Assembly: GCA_030648225.1 (NCBI GenBank)
Contig: JAUSIA010000244.1
Location: forward strand, 1 to 5,823
Direction of reading: 5' to 3'
Source: Ignavibacteria bacterium
GTDB taxonomy: Bacteria; Bacteroidota; Ignavibacteria; Ignavibacteriales; Ignavibacteriaceae
Length of the DNA stretch: 5,823 nucleotides
Below, one piece after another: positions 1 to 4,676 of this stretch (the stretch's first letter is position 1; every line of letters begins with the position of its first letter). The translations under genes and the position numbers were made by a program. The notes under the pieces were generated by a model. The model had not been told where the DNA came from and did not search any database. It was given only the letters and a program-made list of their open reading frames with translations.

Positions 1-1
1 A

Positions 2-1009
2 TTAAACGGTGAAATAAGCATCGAAGAAAAACAATTCGAGCAAACTCTCCGCCCGATGATCCTCAAAGAGTTTGCAGGGCAAAAAAAAATCACTGATAAC
101 CTTAATGTTTTTATCTCCGCTGCAAATAAGAGAAATGAAGCTCTCGATCATGTTTTATTAACCGGACCTCCGGGGCTTGGCAAAACAACTCTTGCTTATA
201 TAATTGCAAATGAGATTGGTGTTAAATTAAAAATTACTTCAGGGCCAGTGCTTGAGAAACCGGGAGATCTTGCCGGTATTCTTACAAACCTTGAAGAAAA
301 ATCTGTTCTTTTTATTGATGAGATTCACCGCTTAAGTGCTGTTGTTGAGGAATATCTTTACTCAGCAATGGAGGATTATAAGCTTGATATTATGATTGAC
401 AGCGGACCGAGCGCACGCTCGATTCAAATAAGCTTACCTAAGTACACTTTAATTGGAGCAACAACCAGGGAAGGTATGCTTACATCTCCATTAAGAGACA
501 GGTTTGGAATAAAATTCCGTTTGGATTATTACGACAGTGAAACTCTAAAAAAAATTATTGTTCGTTCATCGGGTATTCTTAAAATAAAAATTAAAGAAGA
601 TGCTGCATTCGAAATTGCAAAACGTTCAAGGGGAACACCGAGAATTGCAAACAGGCTTCTTAGAAGAACACGCGACTTTGCGGATTTTGAAGATAAAAAT
701 GCAATTGATATTGATATATCTAAAACAGCATTAAAAGCTTTGGAGGTTGATGAATTTGGTCTTGATGAAATGGATAAAGATATTATTCTTACCATTATAG
801 AAAAATTCAGAGGTGGACCTGTTGGCCTTAATACTCTTGCAGTTGCAGTTAACGAAGACCCGGGAACAATTGAGGAAGTTTATGAACCTTTCCTGATTCA
901 GCAGGGATTTATTCACAGGACACCAAGAGGAAGAGAAGCAACTGATCTTGCTTATAAGAGGTTTGGCAAAAACAAATTCACCGGCAAAACAGATTATCTG
1001 TTTGATTAA
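2..1009 (+). CDS. ruvB: Holliday junction branch migration ATPase RuvB (5' end cut by window edge)
   Basis: RuvB is the hexameric AAA+ motor that, with RuvA, drives branch migration of Holliday junctions in recombinational repair. Counting from the ATG at 56, the protein shows Walker [10 protein letters not shown] (37-45), Walker [10 protein letters not shown] (84-92), sensor 1 LIGATT (132-137), the SPLRDRFG stretch (144-151) that carries the arginine finger in this family, sensor 2 [13 protein letters not shown] (192-204), and the C-terminal winged-helix DNA-binding domain with [10 protein letters not shown] (253-262) and PRGREAT (290-296). The ATG at 56 is not the true start: the frame stays open to the left edge and reads FEQTLRP just before it, which belongs to the conserved RuvB N-terminus. 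About 335 residues are visible, close to the usual family length, so probably only a few are missing. All catalytic motifs are intact. No ruvA or ruvC is in view, and the next gene is 227 bp away, so this is likely the last gene of its unit. Confidence 0.97.
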   Translation, partial: LNGEISIEEKQFEQTLRPMILKEFAGQKKITDNLNVFISAANKRNEALDHVLLTGPPGLGKTTLAYIIANEIGVKLKITSGPVLEKPGDLAGILTNLEEKSVLFIDEIHRLSAVVEEYLYSAMEDYKLDIMIDSGPSARSIQISLPKYTLIGATTREGMLTSPLRDRFGIKFRLDYYDSETLKKIIVRSSGILKIKIKEDAAFEIAKRSRGTPRIANRLLRRTRDFADFEDKNAIDIDISKTALKALEVDEFGLDEMDKDIILTIIEKFRGGPVGLNTLAVAVNEDPGTIEEVYEPFLIQQGFIHRTPRGREATDLAYKRFGKNKFTGKTDYLFD

Positions 1010-1041
1010 ATTTTAATTGCAGAATAATTTTATTAAATGAA

Positions 1042-1212
1042 TAATCCTCTGCGAGGATTACTTATTGTTGCTTTGTTTATATTTTCCTACAATAATATTA
1101 CCTCTGCGAGGTAAAAAAACACAATATTTAACAATACAAAACATCATAGATGTTTAATTATTGTAGTATTAAAAAAAAGCATTCATAGTTTCCAAATCCT
1201 CGCAGAGGATTA
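1042..1212. repeat. 171-bp imperfect palindrome built from four mini-hairpins
   Basis: This gap between ruvB and the peptidase gene holds four short perfect hairpins with 3-nt loops: 1042-1060 (8-bp stem, TAATCCTC/GAGGATTA), 1098-1114 (7 bp, TTACCTC/GAGGTAA), 1139-1155 (7 bp, AAACATC/GATGTTT) and 1195-1211 (7 bp, AATCCTC/GAGGATT). The outer two are exact reverse complements over 18 bp (1042-1059 and 1195-1212). Just outside the inner two lies another inverted pair, CTACAATAAT at 1087-1096 and its complement at 1157-1166. Hairpin centres fall at about 1051, 1106, 1147 and 1203, symmetric around 1127. The core CCTCTGCGAGG or its complement occurs three times. Between the arms the halves match only loosely, for example TGCTTT at 1069-1074 against its complement at 1176-1181. 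This looks like an old inverted duplication of a hairpin-bearing repeat, or a small non-autonomous foldback element. No ORF is credible inside it. The hairpins lack following T-runs, so they are poor terminators. Function is unknown. Confidence 0.75.
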
Positions 1213-1236
1213 TCAATCTGAAAATGTGGAGATGAA

Positions 1237-3135
1237 ATGAAAATTGTTTTTTTAAGATTTTATTTCTTTTTAATTGTTTTTCAAATAACAATTTGTTCTC
1301 AGAATAATTTGTATATCCCCCGCGATATTCTTTCAGCATATGAAAAAGAAACAAGATCTTTTGACGGAACTCCGGGAAAAAATTACTGGCAGAATTCAGC
1401 AGATTATAAAATTAAAGTAAATGTTGATCCTTTATCAAGGTTAGTAAAGGGAAGTGAAAAAATTGTTTATTATAATAATAGCCCCGATACTCTTAAAGAA
1501 ATTGTTTTCAACATAATCCAGGATCTGAATAAATATGAATCTGAAAGAAATTTCCCAATCTCCAGAGAAACATTAAGTGAAGGTGTTGAGATAGAAAAGT
1601 TTTTGCTTAATGATTTTCTTGTTGTCCTGGAGGATAAGGAGAAGGTCAGAAGAAGAAGCACTTTATTAACAATTAATATTGAAGAAAACCCTCTTCCTCC
1701 AAAATCAACAATGAATTTTGAAATTGACTGGAACTTTATAATTCCCAAAGGATCGAATCCAAGAATGGGGATTTATGATTCTACTTCTTTCTTTATTGCC
1801 TACTGGTTTCCACAGGTTGCAGTGTATGATGATATAGATGGATGGGATGTACTTCATCATACCGGTGAACAGGAATTTTATAATGATTTCTCAAATTATG
1901 AAGTTGAAATTACTGTACCGAATACTTTCGGTGTCTGGGCAACAGGAATACTTCAGAATCCGGAAGAAGTTCTTACTACTGAATATTTGATTAAGTATAA
2001 AAGTACCTGGACATCAGATGAAGTAATTAATATTGTTACAAAAGAGGAAGTGAGCTCAGGAAAGATTTATAAATCCGATTCTAAGTTCAACACCTGGAAG
2101 TATAAAGCAGAATATATTCCTGATTTTACTTTCAGCATGAGCGATCATTATTTGTGGGATGCTGTAAGTCTTGTTGTTGATGAAACAACCGACCGGAGAG
2201 TTTATATAGCAGCAGTTTATAAAGAGGAATCAAAAGATTTTTACGAAGTTGCAGAGATTGCAAGAAAAACAATTAATTATTTTTCAAATGAACTGCCCGG
2301 AGTTCCTTTTCCATATCCTTGTCTTACAATCTTCAATGGTTCCGGTGGAATGGAATTTCCGATGATAATTAATAATGGTTCTGCAGAAAGAAGATCAGGT
2401 ACAGTTGGAGTTACTTCCCATGAAATTGCTCATCAGTATTTTCCTTTTTATATTGGAATAAATGAAGAGAAATATGGCTGGATGGATGAAGGTATGGCTA
2501 CATTTCTTCCTTTTGATTTCCAGCAGAAGGAAGGGGAATATAATCCACGGCTTCGTAATGTCAGTAGTTATGAATTAAAAGCCGGAACTGAAATGGAATT
2601 ACCTATGATGATACCGAACTACCAGATGAAAGGACCGGTCCAGAGGACGGCAATATATGTTCGTCCCGGTTTAGCTTATGATTTTCTTCGCTATGCTCTT
2701 GGTAAAGAATTGTTTGGTGAATGTATGCACGAATATATTGAAAGATGGAATGGCAAACATCCGGTTCCTTATGATTTCTTTTTTACTTTTAATGAAGTAA
2801 GCGGGAAAGATTTAAGCTGGTACTGGAAACCCTGGTTCTTTGAAAGAGGTTATCCCGATCTTTCAATCAAAGAAGCTGATTATAATAACGGAATGATTGA
2901 AGTAGTTATTGAGAAAGTTGGAATCATTCCTACTCCAGTTAAGCTTACTATTACTTGTGAAGATAGTTCAACTATAGAGATTTATGAAACTGCAATGATC
3001 TGGGAAAATCAGGATACAATCGTTATTAAGGAAGAAATAAATGTTGATCCGGTTTCTATATTGTTAGGCTCAGATATGATTCCGGATTCAGAAAGAGCAA
3101 ATAATAATTTTAATTTTTTAACATCAACGCATTGA
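1237..3135 (+). CDS. Secreted M1-family zinc metallopeptidase
   Basis: This 632-residue protein is a gluzincin of the M1 (aminopeptidase N-like) family, which removes residues from peptide N-termini. The zinc site is complete: H395-E396-x-x-H399, then 18 residues to E418 in WMDEG. The substrate-binding motif GGMEFP (370-375) stands where classic members have GAMEN. Y474 in AIYVRPG is the likely transition-state tyrosine. The N-terminal beta domain is recognisable from KGSEKIVYYNNSPDTL (71-86) and the WFPQVAVYDD stretch (190-199). After about residue 545 a short beta-rich tail follows. Residues 1-21 form a signal peptide with a basic start and a hydrophobic core, probably cut before Q22, so the enzyme is exported. 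There is no T9SS sorting domain, so periplasmic or outer-membrane-associated placement is more likely than the surface. The ATG at 1237 is chosen because GGAGA (1228-1232) lies 4 nt upstream and the signal peptide starts there. The gene appears monocistronic, with repeats on both sides. The substrate is not known. Confidence 0.93.
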   Translation: MKIVFLRFYFFLIVFQITICSQNNLYIPRDILSAYEKETRSFDGTPGKNYWQNSADYKIKVNVDPLSRLVKGSEKIVYYNNSPDTLKEIVFNIIQDLNKYESERNFPISRETLSEGVEIEKFLLNDFLVVLEDKEKVRRRSTLLTINIEENPLPPKSTMNFEIDWNFIIPKGSNPRMGIYDSTSFFIAYWFPQVAVYDDIDGWDVLHHTGEQEFYNDFSNYEVEITVPNTFGVWATGILQNPEEVLTTEYLIKYKSTWTSDEVINIVTKEEVSSGKIYKSDSKFNTWKYKAEYIPDFTFSMSDHYLWDAVSLVVDETTDRRVYIAAVYKEESKDFYEVAEIARKTINYFSNELPGVPFPYPCLTIFNGSGGMEFPMIINNGSAERRSGTVGVTSHEIAHQYFPFYIGINEEKYGWMDEGMATFLPFDFQQKEGEYNPRLRNVSSYELKAGTEMELPMMIPNYQMKGPVQRTAIYVRPGLAYDFLRYALGKELFGECMHEYIERWNGKHPVPYDFFFTFNEVSGKDLSWYWKPWFFERGYPDLSIKEADYNNGMIEVVIEKVGIIPTPVKLTITCEDSSTIEIYETAMIWENQDTIVIKEEINVDPVSILLGSDMIPDSERANNNFNFLTSTH

Positions 3136-3155
3136 AAAAGAATAAAAGTTTATAA

Positions 3156-3210
3156 GTCAGTCTGAGCCTGTCGAAGACTGACAGTCACACTTCGAAAAGC
3201 TCAGTGTGAC
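3156..3210. repeat. Head-to-head pair of hairpin repeats (GAGC-N3-TCGA loop family)
   Basis: Two hairpins lie one base apart. The first has an 8-bp stem GTCAGTCT/AGACTGAC (3156-3163 with 3175-3182) around an 11-nt loop GAGCCTGTCGA. The second has an 8-bp stem GTCACACT/AGTGTGAC (3184-3191 with 3203-3210) around an 11-nt loop TCGAAAAGCTC. The second loop is the reverse complement of the first at 9 of 11 positions, so the units are in opposite orientation. The stem sequences differ but pairing is kept in both. The motif resembles the TTCGACAGGCTCAG-type intergenic repeats common in Bacteroidota genomes (recalled from general knowledge, not searched). A T-run at 3218-3223 follows 7 nt after the second stem, so the pair might also serve as a weak terminator for the peptidase gene, but the distance is too long for a classic one. 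Confidence 0.8.
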
Positions 3211-3247
3211 ACAACAATTTTTTATCCTGTTTAATTTAATAACATAA

Positions 3248-4132
3248 ATGAAAATCCCTCAAATAAATAAACAAGATCTAATAATTCTTCCACTTGAAAA
3301 ATCTGAAACTCTTCCTTCAGGACCTTTGGCTTTTGAAGATGGGAACTGCAGAATGCTTCAGTGTAAATATCATGGATGGACATATAAGCTTGATGGTTCA
3401 CTCTGGGGTGTACCGAGATTTGACAGAGTGGATCTCTTTGATAAAAAAGATTACGGACTTGTTACTGTTGAGATTGATTTCTGGGAAGGATTAATTTTTG
3501 TAAGACTATCAAAAGGAGATAAAAATTTAAGCTCGCTCTTTAAAGGAATTGCAGAAAGAATTTCTCCGAATAAATTAGATAAGAAAAAATTCTACACACG
3601 CATTAAGTATGAAGTTAAATGCAACTGGAAAACTTATGTAGATAATTATCTTGAAGGATATCATTTGCCTTATGTTCATCCTGAGTTATGCGATATTCTT
3701 GATGTTAAAGAATATATTACTGAAACTGCAGAATATCATTCACTCCAGAGCAGCTTAACAAAAGAGCTGGGTGAGTTTTACAAAAATGATGGGAGCGTTT
3801 TTTATTATTTCGTTTATCCGAATTTTATGCTGAACATTTTACCGGGGAGATTGCAGACAAATCTTGTTCTTCCTTTAGGAATAAACAGAACTCTTGTGAT
3901 ATTTGAATATCTCTATGATGATATTTCTGAAAATGCTTTAGAAAAGATAAAAGCTGATATTGATTACAGTGATAAAGTTCAGCAGGAAGATATTCAGATC
4001 TGCGAACATGTACAGAAAGGGCTTGAATCAAAAGCTTATCACAAAGGCCGTTTCTCAGTTGAATGCGAGGCAGGGGTGCATCACTTTCAATCTTTGCTGA
4101 AGAAATCATATAAAGCAAATCTTAATTTGTAA
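3248..4132 (+). CDS. Rieske-type ring-hydroxylating oxygenase alpha subunit, lacking first half of the Rieske site
   Basis: Family members use a Rieske [2Fe-2S] cluster to feed electrons to a mononuclear iron that hydroxylates an aromatic or quaternary-amine substrate. Here the second Rieske motif CKYHGW (C39, H42) and the catalytic domain are clear: NWKTYVDNYLEGYH (126-139) gives iron ligands H139 and H144, and D248 in EDIQICE is the likely third ligand. The tail GRFSVECEAGVHHFQ (267-281) is also typical. The first Rieske motif C-x-H, expected about 16 residues before C39, is absent: there is no Cys or His before C34. The start (DLIILPLEKSETLPS, 10-24) resembles the usual N-terminus of this family, but S24 runs straight into GPLAFEDGN, which normally follows the first motif. 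This suggests an in-frame internal deletion of roughly 60 residues at about base 3319. The codon before the ATG is TAA, so no longer form exists, and there is no clear Shine-Dalgarno. As it stands the cluster should not assemble. It could be a recent pseudogene, an assembly error or a repurposed protein. No reductase or ferredoxin partner is nearby and the substrate is unknown. Confidence 0.85.
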   Translation: MKIPQINKQDLIILPLEKSETLPSGPLAFEDGNCRMLQCKYHGWTYKLDGSLWGVPRFDRVDLFDKKDYGLVTVEIDFWEGLIFVRLSKGDKNLSSLFKGIAERISPNKLDKKKFYTRIKYEVKCNWKTYVDNYLEGYHLPYVHPELCDILDVKEYITETAEYHSLQSSLTKELGEFYKNDGSVFYYFVYPNFMLNILPGRLQTNLVLPLGINRTLVIFEYLYDDISENALEKIKADIDYSDKVQQEDIQICEHVQKGLESKAYHKGRFSVECEAGVHHFQSLLKKSYKANLNL

Positions 4133-4193
4133 ATTATATCAAATCTCTCCTCTTTATAAAATTGCAAAAATAAACTCAAATTTATTTTAAATA

Positions 4194-4297
4194 GCCACGA
4201 ACCTGCCTGACGTTAGCCAGGAATAGTTTCAAATTAGATTTGGGCTAAAGCCCATTACTATAGGGTATATTTTTTCCCACTACTTAAAAGTCGTGGC
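4194..4297. repeat. Degenerate hairpin-rich intergenic repeat with GCCACGA inverted ends
   Basis: This 104-bp stretch is bounded by GCCACGA (4194-4200) and its complement TCGTGGC (4291-4297). Inside are an imperfect hairpin CCTG..CAGG (4206-4221), a perfect 6-bp stem TGGGCT/AGCCCA with AA loop (4241-4254), and CCACTACTT pairing with AAGTCGTGG (4277-4285 with 4288-4296, one mismatch). The right-end arm can pair either with the far left end or with its own neighbour, so the two folds exclude each other. The style (GGGCTAAAGCCC and ACTTAAAAGT hairpins) is like intergenic repeats of Bacteroidota as I remember them. No ORF is supported. The rest of the gap after the Rieske gene, 4133-4193, is plain AT-rich sequence in which I see nothing. 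Confidence 0.6.
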
Positions 4298-4343
4298 AAT
4301 TAAAAAGAAGGGAAAGTTTTATTTTTGGTGTGATACTCTCCAC

Positions 4344-4373
4344 GTAAACTAAATACGTACTTTATTAGTTTAC
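4344..4373. promoter_or_regulatory. 9-bp palindrome upstream of the CsbD gene, candidate operator
   Basis: GTAAACTAA (4344-4352) and TTAGTTTAC (4365-4373) are perfect inverted repeats separated by 12 nt that contain a further small palindrome, TACGTA (4354-4359). It ends 49 bp before the CsbD start codon. A TATAAA at 4394-4399 could be a -10 element, with TTTACC (4369-4374) as a weak -35 at 19-bp spacing. In that case the right half-site would overlap the promoter, as expected of an operator. No T-run follows, so it is not a terminator. The regulatory role is inferred from position only. Confidence 0.45.
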
Positions 4374-4412
4374 CAATGTAATAAAAAACAATTTATAAAC
4401 TATTTCTAATAC

Positions 4413-4418
4413 GGAGGA
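4413..4418 (+). promoter_or_regulatory. Strong Shine-Dalgarno of the CsbD gene
   Basis: GGAGGA ends 4 nt before the ATG at 4423 and fixes that start. It is the only strong Shine-Dalgarno match in the window; the Rieske gene has none visible. This suggests the small protein is translated efficiently. Confidence 0.8.
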
Positions 4419-4422
4419 ACTA

Positions 4423-4614
4423 ATGGATAAGCTCAGAATAAAAGGTAACTGGAATGAGATAAAAGGGAAAATAAAACAGCAATGGGGACAATTGACCGAT
4501 GATGATCTGAAATACCAGGAGGGAAGAGAAGATGAACTGCTGGGAAGAATTCAGAAAAGAACAGGAAAAACAAAAGAAGAAATAATTCATTTTATAGAGA
4601 GTTTTCACTTATAA
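4423..4614 (+). CDS. CsbD family small stress protein
   Basis: This 63-residue hydrophilic, charged protein carries the CsbD-family core: [16 protein letters not shown] (7-22) followed by LTDDDL (24-29), then the [21 protein letters not shown] stretch (about 33-53), which matches the second half of the domain. Its length equals the usual family length of 60-70 residues, so it is complete. CsbD/YjbJ proteins are abundant bacterial proteins induced by general stress or phosphate limitation. They have helical folds but no firmly assigned biochemical role. There is no signal peptide or membrane segment, so it should be cytoplasmic. The gene stands alone: repeats, a candidate operator and a strong ribosome binding site precede it, and an intrinsic terminator follows 31 nt after the stop. 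This fits a single-gene, separately regulated stress transcript. Confidence 0.93.
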   Translation: MDKLRIKGNWNEIKGKIKQQWGQLTDDDLKYQEGREDELLGRIQKRTGKTKEEIIHFIESFHL

Positions 4615-4645
4615 AAAGGAAAGGCACATCCTTTAATTTAGTAAG

Positions 4646-4676
4646 GCATCCCGAACAAATCGGGATGCTTTTTTTT
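4646..4676 (+). terminator. Rho-independent terminator of the CsbD gene
   Basis: A perfect 9-bp stem GCATCCCGA/TCGGGATGC (4646-4654 with 4660-4668) with a 5-nt loop ACAAA is followed at once by eight T residues (4669-4676). The T-run covers the stop codon of the converging minus-strand gene (4675-4677). Read on the minus strand the stem has no following T-run (CTTACTAA follows), so it is a good terminator only for the plus strand, though it may still shield the 3' end of the opposite transcript. Confidence 0.92.

Noticed and set aside
56..58. ATG as the start of ruvB
   Set aside because: The frame is open to the left edge and the upstream codons read FEQTLRP, part of the conserved RuvB N-terminus, so the start lies outside the window.
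529..916. Minus-strand open frames opposite ruvB (529-795 and 731-916)
   Set aside because: They lie antisense to a clear ruvB frame, have no recognisable domain and have no initiation signals.
1042..1060. Hairpin as a ruvB terminator
   Set aside because: The stem is good but is followed by CTTATTGTTG rather than a T-run, and the same hairpin recurs at 1195 in front of the next gene.
1285..1296. Lipobox (ITIC, C20) making the M1 peptidase a lipoprotein
   Set aside because: The residue before Cys is Ile, not Gly, Ala or Ser, so ordinary signal peptidase I cleavage near S21 is more likely.
1169..1354. Minus-strand 61-codon frame across the repeat and the peptidase signal peptide
   Set aside because: It overlaps the hairpin element and the signal-peptide codons, and has no family resemblance.
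3156..3210. CRISPR-like or tandem direct repeat
   Set aside because: There are only two units, in opposite orientation and one base apart, with no spacers.
3294..3494. Plus-strand alternative frame inside the Rieske gene, checked as a source of the missing C-x-H motif
   Set aside because: It contains no C-x-H Rieske motif, so a simple frameshift does not explain the missing segment; it is a shadow frame.
3825..4118. Minus-strand 97-codon frame opposite the Rieske C-terminus
   Set aside because: It is antisense to conserved catalytic-domain codons and has no recognisable domain.
4420..4608. Minus-strand 62-codon hydrophobic frame opposite the CsbD gene
   Set aside because: It is an exact antisense of the CsbD frame, and its hydrophobicity comes from complementing charged codons.
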